DNA of 24,896 nt, taken from NCBI GenBank assembly GCA_964200185.2, contig CAXNAD020000195.1, positions 1 through 24,896 on the forward strand, written 5' to 3'. This stretch comes from Choristocarpus tenellus KU-1152. Lineage: Eukaryota > Phaeophyceae. Made by a program: the position numbers and the translations under genes. Positions 1-9,370 of the stretch are shown here, one piece after another (the stretch's first letter is position 1; every line of letters begins with the position of its first letter). The notes beneath the pieces are model-generated. The model saw nothing but the letters and a program-made list of their open reading frames with translations, was not told the DNA's origin and did no database searches.

Positions 1-80
1 CATAGACCATAGAATTGGCATTGGGCCTTCAAATAACTGCTGTTAGGAGGGCCGACGACGAGGGCAGGCTGGAGGCAAGT
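1..80 (+). CDS. Possible upstream exon of the plus-strand gene, ending at a GC-type donor
   Basis: A frame is open from about 6 and reads into the sequence GGAGGCAAGT at 71-80. That is the usual form of the rare GC-AG donor (AG|GCAAGT). Splicing after GGAG would end the exon in phase 0, and the next exon at 220 also starts in phase 0. The frame holds charged residues (RRADDEGRLE) just before the junction. The stretch is short, has no ATG inside the window and no recognisable domain, so it could equally be intron or a shadow frame. It is listed only because donor form and phase agree with the neighbouring exon. Confidence 0.2.
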
Positions 81-219
81 GTGACCAGAATGTGCCAAAC
101 TATCCTTGCCCGTGTTGGCTCTGGTTGTGTTTGTCTGATGGATTTTTGCACGCATTGATTTTGACAATTGCCTCCACCTCCTCCCCTCCTGATGTTTCCT
201 TTCGGTGCATGGCCTGCAG

Positions 220-437
220 GTCTATTCCAGCGAAGGGGTTGGCAACAACACCATGCTGGAGCTCCAGGGAGGTATTCCCCCAAAGCATGTCAAAGATGTA
301 TATACCTACTTCCGCCATGGGCACAATGAATTGCTCATTGGCAAGGATGGAAAGCTGGGCAAGAAGATGCTGGAAAATCTGCCAAGCAACAATCTCGCTG
401 TTCCTAAAGAGGCGAGCCAAAGAAAGCGAGAATTCCC
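220..437 (+). CDS. Exon of a gene weakly resembling Ctf8 (alternative clamp-loader subunit)
   Basis: A long pyrimidine tract runs to TGCAG at 215-219, and the frame is open from 220 to a stop at 460-462. Near its start the product reads NNTMLELQGGI, followed later by ELLIGKDGKLGKKM. Ctf8 proteins (Ctf18-Ctf8-Dcc1 loader, which loads PCNA and supports sister-chromatid cohesion) have a short LELQGE strand near the N-terminus and a strand of the form LxxGxxxLxGK further on. The order and spacing agree roughly, with at least one indel needed. The end is uncertain. A donor CCAG|GTTCTG at 434-443 in phase 1 can be joined to an acceptor CTCAG at 680-684, giving a short tail with a stop at 715-717. 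Without splicing the frame stops at 460. The typical Ctf8 C-terminus (a basic-aromatic KxxxFKxRP stretch) is not seen. No ATG precedes the exon in frame, so the gene starts outside the window or in the exon proposed at 1-80. Coding status is likely; the family is a guess. Confidence 0.35.
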
Positions 438-721
438 AGGTTCTGGTCGTTTTGTATTCTAAGTCAATTTTTCAAACTCTTGCAATCCCCACCCATATTT
501 TTCTATGGGTGAAGTGCTGAGGTTGACTTGAGGAGGTTGATTTCTCTCTTGTTTGAAACTCTTGGACGCAATTCGGAAAATGTTTCATACACATTTGCGA
601 TAAATGCCAATTGTTGCACATATGAAACATTTACCGGCATCCTTAACATTCAACCCTGGGTACCTCTCGTGTGCTTTGACTCAGGTGTGCAACGATCCAC
701 CCTGCCAGCCCAATGATGGGT

Positions 722-1667
722 CTACCAACTCTTTCCCCCTGTAATGTAATGAAAAGATATGTTGAAGCAATTTCTGTTCTCTAGAAGGTTTGACACTGCG
801 CCGTTTATAGGATGGCATTTTTCAAGGTGTTGGCCTTTCAAAGTTCCTCGGCCAAGAGCTTTAGAGCTTGTAGTGTCTCCTATCCAGATCACTTTGTGAA
901 ATCTACTGTTCTGCTGGGGACTCCAGTGTTCAAAACAAACACCAATGACATCAGAATTTGAGTTTGTCATGCCTGGCATACACAGAAACAACTTAGCATT
1001 TATGTTGGTACTTTAGAGTGCAACAGCAATAAATTCTGGTACATATGAAATCCAGTGGTATCTTGCTCAACGCTATAGGAGGACCTTGCTCTTAGTCGCA
1101 CATTCTTCCAAGTAGCTCGCTGCTGGGTGACTGGCGCACACACCTGCCGGCTATGGCTATCGCTTTGTCCTTAACATCTTCCACACTCACACCCATGACA
1201 GGCCAGTGAAGAGGCACAAAATGACCTGGGCAATGAGGGAAAGCAATCGTGCAGTCTGGGGAAGTTGATTGTCCAAATATAAGCGTTTGGTTTGCAGTCA
1301 AGCTTTGGCACACAAAGAGATTCCAGGGTTCAGGGTTAAAGACAGCACAATAGGGTTTAATGGTGATGTAGCCTTCAGTGGAATTTTGGTACTACTGTGT
1401 GCAGAACTATTTTTGGGGTGTAAATCTCACTGCTGCGTTGACACAGCTTCTCAGCAGGGACAAGCTATGCAGATGTGCGATGCTACCAAGCAGCACCCAG
1501 CCTCTATCCAACATCCCACTGGTATCTAGTAGCAATGTGTCAATAGTAAAGAGTGCACAGTCAACACTTCCATCCTTTCCTTTGGACAGGCTTTCCAGGA
1601 AGCTAAGGGCACAACCGACATCTTTATCGTAAGATTCCTTGGCTCTGAAGTCTTCGACATAGCAGCC
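722..1667 (-). CDS. Last three exons of an OTU-like cysteine protease gene
   Basis: Three minus-strand exons close in phase: 1667-1431 (79 codons, phase 0 at both ends), 1391-1193 (phase 1 at the end) and 972-722, ending in TAG. Their introns are 39 nt (1430-1392) and 220 nt (1192-973), with donors GTGAGA and GTGTGAG. The middle exon reads EGYITIKPYCAVFN, then LFVCQSLTANQTLIFG, then PDCTIAFPHCPGHFVPLHW. This layout, a strand before VFN, an IFG strand, then a strand ending in PGH[F/Y] plus hydrophobics, matches the C-terminal half of OTU-type deubiquitinases, where the His of PGHY/HF belongs to the catalytic pair (otubain and A20-type enzymes). The role would be removal of ubiquitin chains in cytosol or nucleus. 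The third exon is an 84-residue tail with no domain I recognise. The acceptor of the 1667 exon (CCCAAG) follows a strong pyrimidine run. The gene faces the plus-strand gene end to end. Coding status is fairly sure; the OTU family is moderate to weak because the Cys half is not clean. Confidence 0.5.
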
Positions 1668-2157
1668 CTTGGGTCATAAATTGCATATCAGCAGGAAGGA
1701 GAAGAAGGGAGATGACATGTTAAAATAAAGGTGATACCTACAGCTATGATGACGTCATTACGTATTGCACTAGGTTTAAGTTAGGTGGTTGCAATTTCAA
1801 TGATATTCTGGCAAGCAACAAACTTTCCTATTGCAGGGTAGTGCATTGATTATAGCATTGTGTCCTTAGTAGGTAGGACTTCAGAAAAAAGTGCTCCCCA
1901 TTTGTTACTCTCCACCCATACAAAACACTGTTTCAATTGCCTCCAATGACATCGTAATTGTGAATTTCCTGCTCAAAAAGGCAGAAAGAACAGATGTGCT
2001 ACAGACCTAGAGTACTAATTGCACTCAATATATACTTGTTTACCCATTTCCAATCAATTTGGTGGCGACCCTCAAATACAGATCGACACTTTGGCAGGTG
2101 CTCAAGTTAACCTTTTTTTAGCATGCGTGTATGTGCATGTAGGAAGTTACATTATTT

Positions 2158-3522
2158 GCTCAGTGGTCCGTGTCCTGATGGAATCGGTGAGCTTGACCTC
2201 AGAGAATGTGCACAACGACCACAAAATGCAAAACACCTCCTGTATAAGATAAGAACACCTGCATGAAGGTCAAAAAATGGCCTATCCAATCTATCACTTC
2301 AATCACTCTATTGAATGTATGTCAAATATGCTAAATATTTCCTTGCAGACAATGCATGTACGCTACTAAATTTCATGCGTAAAGACGTGCTTTGCAGATG
2401 CTGTCATGGTGGAGAAATAAACTTCATCCAAGAGAACGCACACAATAGTAGAGTCTGCATTGACTGCACAGCAATACCTTTGCTGTGCAGAAGTTTTCAC
2501 AGTTGCATCCCAGAAACTGAAAAATAAGACACAACAACTCCCAAAACACTATGGACAAGAGTGTAGCACGGATTACCACAATGAAGAAAAAATTTAACCA
2601 CTGTGAGTTGACATAAGCATCTCTGATTCAGCTCAGAAAAAAATGAACAGGAAAACCTCTGAATCTTCATGAAAACTCACAGATGAAACATTTCCGTTCT
2701 AGTTTTGGTCTTCCCCTCCAAATACGTTACTCTGAAGCCTGATGTATGCACGTAACTTCCAGGACGTGAACAAAAATGATGCAGGATTGATACAAGTATC
2801 TATCTTATGCCATCAGAGAGTACCCCAGAACATCACAGACCACCATATTGTCCTTTGGATCCCCACGGAGCTGAGGAATACCTGCAGGTCAACAAATGTG
2901 ATCGACACCTTGAACCAAGGCAGTGAGGATATTCTGGAGCACCACACATACCCTCTCCAATTGCCACAGATGTATTTCAAGTAGACAATGGCTACTGCAG
3001 AATGTTGGGTTCATGTCTGAAGAGAGTTCGGTCCAGGTTGGTGTAGATTGCCTTCAGCTCCTGCCACAGAGTGCCATGAGGAGAGCTCTCATACTACAAC
3101 CAATCTCCTCTCACACAAAAATAGAACCAACTTGGAAACTGTGAGTTGCACATTACTGACACCTGGAGTGATTTGATTTGTAAACTCACCCCAGCAAGCA
3201 TGCCGTACATTAAAGCTATGATCCCATCCATTGCCAACTGTCACAAACACTGACTGATATAGGGTTTGACAAGCCCCCATAGCCTCAAGGAAGAACACAA
3301 ATTCTAGTAGCAATAAATTTGGGATGAAGTGAGTGACTCACCTCCTTGTCATTGGCTCTGTGCATTGTGAAATTGCACTGTATTGCAGTCTTCAGCCCAT
3401 CCAAGATAGTTGAGAACTCGTTTAAGTTTCTAGCCAATGCCACTGAAACACAGACCATCCTGGTTCGAAATCAGCAGTTACCATCCGGACGCGTAGGAAT
3501 GACTAGGTAATTCTCTCAGAGG
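2158..3522 (-). CDS. Probable upstream exons of the same OTU-like gene (boundaries incomplete)
   Basis: Several short open stretches on the minus strand are flanked by good splice signals. Exon 3442-3342 (acceptor TTTCAG, donor GAG|GTGAGT) encodes LARNLNEFSTILDGLKTA. Exon 3283-3190 (acceptor CTTGAG, donor GGG|GTGAGT) encodes LYQSVFVTVGNGWDH and NVRHACWG. Exon 3093 to about 3000 (acceptor TTGTAG) encodes GTLWQELKAIYTNLDRTLF. Exon 2881 to about 2808 contains IPQLRGDPKDNMVVCDVLGY. A 39-nt exon 2516-2478 encodes FLGCNCENFCTAK, and one from 2239 encodes EVFCILWSLCTFSE. A preceding piece, 3522-3481, reads LVIPTRPDG and joins 3442 in phase 1 through a 39-nt intron. The phases at 3190/3093 do not close, so a micro-exon, a wrong acceptor or decay is involved. 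The direction, compositional style and short introns match the three 3' exons downstream. I place them in one gene with moderate confidence and cannot give a full protein. Confidence 0.35.
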
Positions 3523-3532
3523 AGAGGTGAGA

Positions 3533-3552
3533 GGATCCCCGGTACCGAATTC
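3533..3552. other. Polylinker-like cluster of three restriction sites
   Basis: Within 20 bp lie GGATCC (3533-3538), then after two C residues GGTACC (3541-3546) immediately abutting GAATTC (3547-3552). The order BamHI-KpnI-EcoRI with CCCC between resembles a shortened pUC polylinker. MluI (ACGCGT, 3489-3494) and BspEI (TCCGGA, 3484-3489) sites lie 40 bp away. The minus strand across it reads a short ORF starting MPKKKQNSV, so natural sequence is also possible. Confidence 0.5.
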
Positions 3553-3560
3553 TGCTTCTT

Positions 3561-4006
3561 CTTAGGCATGATCATCTTGAACTAGACGGGCAGGTTTTGG
3601 TGGACCAATTGTGCCAGAAAGACAATATTCAGGTATTGTTTGATTGGGCCATCAATTCTGCCTGTGCCTACCAACATAGATGTGTAAGACCACAATGCCA
3701 GGACCCACCAGAGCATTGAGGTTGAAATGAAACATGTGTTTACTTCATACCCGTACATACTACAAATAGCATCACAATCTTAGCACTAATAGATCATGCC
3801 CTTGGAGATAAGCGACCAATAAAAGGAAAACAACAGTTCACCCTTGCAAAGGCCCCTTTCGCACAGCAACAACCAAAGGCAACCTTGGATCGAGTATAGA
3901 GCAGTGATTGAAAGTCTTGCCTTTGAAGTGGGAATTCTTTAGCAGCTCGCTAATAGATTCTACATACAGCATTAAAACCATGAACTGTAGCACACACTCA
4001 GAGGCA
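3561..4006. other. Spacer between the OTU-like gene and the repeat array
   Basis: No feature is well supported. On the minus strand around 3735-3665 a frame reads LNALVGPGIVVLHIYV up to a possible donor G|GTAGGC, which could be a 5' exon of the OTU-like gene. The final part, from about 3960, runs into the first, diverged copy of the ~370-bp repeat. Confidence 0.3.
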
Positions 4007-4566
4007 CAACTAATGATTCCAGCACAGGGACACACACCTTCTCGTGGGCAAACTCATTGGTCCATTGCTGTTGAAAGGGCAGTCGGCCCTAACCCCACGA
4101 TGAACACCAGCATGGGAAGTGTCTTCACTGCCCTACCCAGCACATCCTGACAGGAGAATAGTGTCAGGATAGGACATGTGCCCTACCTGCTTGTATGGTC
4201 AAGCAGTCGGGAGCATAGAAACAGTGTACAAGCTTGATAAACATCAATTCAAACTCAAGTCAAAGGCTTAGACCTGCAAATCCCTCCAGTGATAGAGGGG
4301 GAGGATGTAGGTAGGTATACATACCAAACCTGCCACTTCAACTGTATTGCAGACTTGTAAAATCGTGGCAGATATGCAACTACTGAATCTTCCAGCACTG
4401 GGACACACGACTTCTCGTGGGCAAACTCACCTATCCATTGCCGTTCAAAGGGCATTCAGCCCTAACCCCACGAGGAACACCAGCATGGAAAGTGTCTTCC
4501 CTTTCCTCCTCAGCACATCCTGACAGAGGAACAGTATCAGGAGGGGAAATGTACCCCATCTGAGTT
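4007..4566 (-). repeat. Satellite-like array, first block (about 1.5 units, minus orientation)
   Basis: This is the first block of a ~370-bp repeat. Landmarks recur in the same order: TTCCAGCAC followed by GGGACACAC and TTCTCGTG (4016, 4389); CCCTAACCCCACGA; a 10-bp-arm hairpin (4143-4171, 4516-4544); and CAAATCCCTCCAG with GATAGAG. The hairpins are 373 bp apart, which gives the period. Both strands carry partial open frames in many units, but these drift and break independently, so I read them as non-coding. The block ends abruptly near 4566, where orientation flips. Confidence 0.85.
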
Positions 4567-6543
4567 AGCCCACGAGGAAACATGTGTCCCTGCGCTGGAA
4601 TAAACAGTAGCCTTTTATCTGCCATGATTTTAATAGTTTGCCACACAGTGGAAGTGACAGTTTTGGTATGTATACCTCCATACATCCTCCCTCTCTATCT
4701 TTGAAGGGATTTACATGTCCAAGTCTTTGATTTGTGCTTGAATTGATGTGTATGAAGCTGGTGCACTGTTTCTGTGAGTGAAAGTATCTTAGAGGGTACG
4801 AGTTTCGACCTGTTTGTCAATATGGGGCTTGGCTTCCCACGTTTTTATTTTATGATATTTTACCTATTCCAAAAAGTATCGGAATAGGTAAAATGTATGC
4901 GTTATGAAAAGGTGTGTCTAGAAAAAGGATATTGACACTTCCAAACAAACTCGATAGCAAAAATTATATCAAAATCGCAAGGTTGGATTTTTGCCCCCAA
5001 CAAGACGTGGCTCTACCCTCTAAGATACTTTGACTCTGTGTTCCCCAATGCTTTCACATACAAGCAGGTAAGGAACATGTCCCATCCTGACATTATTCAC
5101 TCGTCAGGATGTGCCAGATGGGGCAGGCAAGATACTTCCAATCCAGGCATTCCTCCTGGGGTTAGGGCCGACTGCCCTTCAACGGCAATGGATTGGTGAG
5201 TTTGCCCACGAGAAGGCATGTGTCCCTGCGCTGCAATAAATAGTAGCCGTTTATCTGCCATGATTTTAGAAGTCTGCCATACAGTTGACGTGACAGTTTT
5301 TGTATGTATACCTATCTACGTTCTCTCTCTCTAGTGCTGGAGGGACCTACGGGTTTAGGCATTAGACTGAAGTTGGGACTGGTATGTATCAAACTTGTAC
5401 ACTACTTCTGTGCTCCCCACTGCTTGCGCATACAAGCAGGTAGGGCACATGTCCCATCCTGACACTATCCCCCTGTCAGGATGTGCCGAGGAGGGAAGGG
5501 AAGACACTTCCCATGCTGGTGTTCCTTGTGGGGTTAGGACCTACTGTTCTTTCAACAGCAATGGACCGGTGATTTTGCCCACGAGAAGGCGTGTATCCCT
5601 GAGCTGGAATAACCGGTAGCTGCTTATCAGCCATCCACTCGACATGATAGGTTTGGTATGTATACCTCCATACATCCTCCCTCTCTATCGCTGGAGGGAT
5701 TTACGGGTCTAGGCCTTTGACCTCAATAAAAAATTATGCATATCAAACGTTTACACTGTTTCTATGCTCCCCACTGCTTGTGCATACAAGAAGATAGGGA
5801 ACATGTCCCATCCTGACACTATTCCCCTGTCAGGATGTGCCGGGGAGGGCAGGGAAGACACTTCCCATACTGATGTTCCTCGTGGGGTTAGGGTCGACTG
5901 CCCTTTCAATGGCCATCGATAGGTGAGTTTGCACACGAGAAGGCGTGTGTTTCTGCGCTGGAGTAGTAGCAATTTATCTATCAAGATTTTACAACTCTGC
6001 CATACAGTTGAAGAGTTGAAGTGACAGGTTTGATATGTATACTTCCATACATCCTCCCTCTCTATCCCGTGAGGGATTTACAGGTCTAAGTCTTTGACTG
6101 AAGTTGGGACTGATGTGTATCAAACTTGTATATTGTTTCTGTGCTCCCCACTGTATGAGAATACCAGCAGATAGGGCACATGTCCCATCCTGACACTATT
6201 TCCCTATCAGGATGTGCCGGGGAGAGTAGGGAAGACACTTCCCATGCTGGTGCTCCTCGTGGGGTTAGGACGAACTGCCCTTTCAAAGGCAATGGATTGG
6301 TGAGTTTGCCCACGAGAAGGTGTGGGTCCCTGTGCTGGAATAACCAGTAGCCGCTTATTTGCCACGATTTTACAAGTCTGCCATACAGTTGACGTTACAG
6401 GTTTGAGATATATACCTCAATACATCCTCCCGCTCTATCGCTGGAGGGATTTACAGGTCTAGGCCTTTGACTTGAATTTGAACTGATGTGTATCAAACTT
6501 GTACACTGTTTCTGTGCTCCCCACTGCGTTCGCATACAAGCAG
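4567..6543 (+). repeat. Satellite-like array, central block (about five units, plus orientation, one MITE inside)
   Basis: The same ~370-bp unit in the opposite orientation. The CACGAGAAGG...GGAATAA landmark lies at 4572, 5206, 5580, 5934 and 6311. Hairpins of the form CATCCTGACA-(9 nt)-TGTCAGGATG start at 5083, 5455, 5809 and 6186, spaced 372, 354 and 377 bp. Each unit also has a second, wider inverted repeat: CTCGTGGGG in the middle and CCCACGAG about 55 nt on. Units differ by substitutions and small indels. The first unit is split by the MITE at 4777-5035. The block ends at 6543 in a fold-back junction with the third block. Confidence 0.85.
4777..5035 (+). mobile_element. MITE family 1, copy A (259 bp), with target duplication
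   Basis: The ends are inverted repeats: AGTGAAAGTATCTTAGAGGG at the left and, on the other strand, AGTCAAAGTATCTTAGAGGG at the right. The element interrupts the satellite unit, and CTGTG lies on both sides (4772-4776 and 5036-5040). The uninterrupted units read a single TTTCTGTG followed by CTCCCC at this place, so CTGTG is a 5-bp target duplication. Inside is a second inverted repeat, TTTTACCTATTCC and GGAATAGGTAAAA. There is no open frame for a transposase, so it would be moved by an enzyme encoded elsewhere. Confidence 0.85.
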
Positions 6544-6566
6544 AAGCAGTGTACAAGTTAGATACA
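6489..6566. repeat. Head-to-head fold-back junction of the array
   Basis: Bases 6489-6514 and 6541-6566 are reverse complements at 24 of 26 positions, with a 26-nt loop. The complementarity continues outwards: the sequence before 6489 matches the complement of the sequence after 6566 through the GGTCTAGGCC and GGGATTTAC landmarks. The plus block and the following minus block therefore form two long arms facing each other. Confidence 0.85.
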
Positions 6567-8025
6567 TACCGATCCCAACTTCAGTCAAAGGCCTAGACCT
6601 GTAAATCCCTCCAGCGATAAAGGAGGATGTAGATAAGTATACATACCAAAACTGTCAATTTAACTGTACGGCAGACTTGTAAAATCCTGGCACATATGCC
6701 ACTACTTACTATTCCAACACAGGGACACACGCCTTATCGTGAGCAAACTCACCTGTCCATTACCGTTGAAAGGACAGTCGACCCTAACTCCACGAGGAAC
6801 ACCAGCATGGGAAGTGTCTTCCCTACTCTCCCCGGCACATACTGATAGGGAAATAGTGTCAGGATGGGACATTTTCCCCTCTCTGCTGCTATTCTCACGC
6901 AGTGGGGAGCACAGAAACAGTGTACAAGTTTGATACACATCAATTCAAATTCAAGTCAAAGGTCTAGACCTGTAAATCCCTCCAGTGATAGAGAGGGAGG
7001 ATGTATAGAGGTATATATATCAAACCTGTCACTTCCAGTCTTCAGCTGTATGGTAGACTTCGAAAATCGTGGCAGAGAAGCAGCTACTGATTATTCCAGC
7101 ACAGGAACACATGCCTTCTCATGCACAAACTCACCTATCCATTGCCGTTGAAAGGGCATTCGGCCCTAACCCCACGAGGAACACCAGCGCGAAAAGTGTC
7201 TTCCCTGCCCTCCGCGGCACATTCTGACAGCGGAATAGTGTCAGGATGGGGCTTGTTCCCTATCTTGTTGTTTGCACAAGCAGTGGGGAGCACAGAAACA
7301 GTGTACATGTTTGATATGCATCATTTCAAACTCAAGTCAAATAAATGCCTAGACTTGTAAATCCCTCCAGCGATAGAGAGGGAGGATGGGTTGAAAATAT
7401 CTAGAGGGGGGGGAGGTCTACACCAGGGTGTCCATTTGGGCCCTGACCAGGAAAAGTGCACTTACATTATCCATCCCACTCATGCAACCAAATCGCCTAA
7501 AATTGTGACATGGAAAAATGGGGCCCAAATGGACAGCCGTCAACCCCTCCCAGGTACTTTGAGATATGTAGGTAGGTATACATACCAAAACCGTCAATTT
7601 AACTGTATGGCAGAGTTGTAAAAATATGGAAAATTAGCTTTTACTGATTATTCCAGCACAGGGATACACGCCTTCTCATGCGCAAACTCACCGGTCCGTT
7701 GCTGTTTAATGGGCAGTCAACCCTAACCCCACGAGGAACACCAGCATCGGAAGTGTCTTCTCTGCGCTCCCCGGCACATCCTGACAGGGGAATAGTATCA
7801 GGATGGGACATGTACCCTACCTGCTTGTATGTGCAAGCAGTGGGGAGTGCAGAAACAGTGTACAAGTTTGATACACATCAGTTCGAAGTCAAGTCAAAGG
7901 CCTAGATCTGTAAATCCCTCTAACAATAGAGAGGGAGGATGTAGGTAGGTATACATACCAAAACTGTCACTTCAACTGTATGGCAGACTTGTAATATTGT
8001 AGCAGATATGCAGCTACTGATTGTT
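6544..8025 (-). repeat. Satellite-like array, third block (about three units, minus orientation, one MITE inside)
   Basis: Units again run in the minus orientation, with landmarks at 6713, 7091 and 7650 and hairpins starting at 6838, 7220 and 7777. The last interval (557 bp) is longer than the period by about 180 bp, which is the size of the MITE at about 7389-7565. The array fades at about 8025, after GCAGATATGCAGCTACTGATTG. No protein is convincingly encoded. Confidence 0.85.
7389..7565 (+). mobile_element. MITE family 2, copy D (about 177 bp), inside the array
   Basis: It is an interruption of the third satellite block between GAGGGAGGATG and TAGGTAGGTATAC, which are adjacent in other units. 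Ends are inverted: AAATATCTAGAGGGGGGG at the left, and CAAAGTACCTGGGAGGGG read on the opposite strand at the right. Subterminal GTGTCCATTTGGGCCC and GGGCCCAAATGGACA face each other. No coding capacity is seen. Exact ends are uncertain by a few bases. Confidence 0.75.
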
Positions 8026-9370
8026 ATTTTTCTACTGTAATGAGGGCATGCATTATCTGGATAAGGACTGAGTTCACTTTACATGGCCTCTCCTGTTTTT
8101 GCTTGGCGGAATTTTGTGTGAGTCCTGGATCCTTTGCTCGAAATGTGTGTGATGAGGCACGTTGATATCGACATTACGGAGAGCATTTGAATAGAGACGG
8201 TCCAATTTGTACCCTTTTTCTTAAGGGAGATTCTTGCTTTGAATTGATGCTTGAAAGCAAGGTTGGCGTCGCTACCAATGCCAGTACACTTTGCCGAATT
8301 TCAATTTTAGTATAGAACTCTGGAAACATGTTCCTTCTTGGTGATTTTGATTCATTTGATGCAAGAAGGTGAGATGGCCACAGTGTTCTCATTACATTTA
8401 GTCGATGCGGTTTATTGGGGGGGAACCTTAGGTTGAACAGCAAAAACAATAACTGTCGACCATACCACAGATGGGTTTTTCAGCCACTACAGTTGGTCTG
8501 GACTATCTTTGATTCTTTCTGGTATGTATGGCATTTCATTGGACTCATTTGCCGGGTAGGCTTGTCGTTGTCATAGCAAATACTGGTACACACTGTGTGA
8601 TCTATCTTTGTCGATCGTACTCATTTTTATCTTTTCTTCCGTAAGGAGGACTCTAATGGAGCATATCTTCGATTATGAGGTTAGCCTTGGATAAATGAAA
8701 TTCGATGTTTTTGCATGCACCCAATACCGTATTAATAGTGTTAAAAGTATATATATACATCGTTGACTTTCATATAATGTTGATGATGCTGGCAGTGTTG
8801 AGATAGGTAAGACAAAGTTTCCATGTAATGATTCAGTTCTGCGTAAGAAGAGGAAACACTGCACTCTTAGTGTTGAGAATACATAACATTCTAGGAGAAA
8901 ACATTAATTAAGCATAGGATTGATCGTTTTTGTGAAATGCTATCAATTCGAAATATCAGAAGAATATTATGCTGAGCAACAATTTGCGGATATGCGGAAT
9001 TGCATCTTATTGCACAGAAGTCTTGTGCACCCTTTTCAGAATATGGTTGGATTTTGGTCTCGAGATGTAGAAAAATTCGAATGTTGGTGTCTATCATGCC
9101 ATTTCTAAAGGATATAGTACATTTCAAGCTAGTTGGAAGGTATAGCATCGATGTACACACAATAGTGTAGGTACCAACCTTTAAGTGAGTGTTGTAGTCT
9201 AGCTGGTATTCAAATTTATTTGGTTTTTGGAGAGATATTTTGCTCATTCACAACAACCATTACTTTACAGGAACTCTTATGGTTTTGCCCTGACTCTTTC
9301 TCTGGCACATGGTTTTATTCTCTGACACGTCTGCAAAGTCAGAGCGAAAAGTAGTAAACATAGTTTCATC
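8026..9370. other. Unassigned region, A/T-rich
   Basis: No gene is convincing. Open frames occur on both strands at 8891-9247, but they are hydrophobic and polar mixtures without splice context or domain, as expected by chance in A/T-rich sequence. A run of TATATATACA lies at 8750-8760. Confidence 0.5.

Noticed and set aside
3452-3480. tRNA-like B box GGTTCGAAATC
   Set aside because: No A box at proper distance and no acceptor stem; it lies within a candidate intron. The similar boxes near 14163, 15910 and 22364 fail for the same reason.
4010-8020. Many 60-95 codon open frames on both strands of the repeat array
   Set aside because: They recur with the 370-bp unit, appear on both strands at once and break at different points in each copy. 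This is what a repeat without stops by composition gives, not selection on a protein.
4010-8020. Repeat unit as 5S rDNA, snRNA or tRNA-derived tandem genes
   Set aside because: The period is plausible, but no conserved 5S internal control region, tRNA A/B boxes or snRNA Sm site could be found in the unit.
8891-9247. 118-codon minus-strand ORF
   Set aside because: A/T-rich, overlapped by an equally open plus frame, with no domain, splice context or codon pattern.
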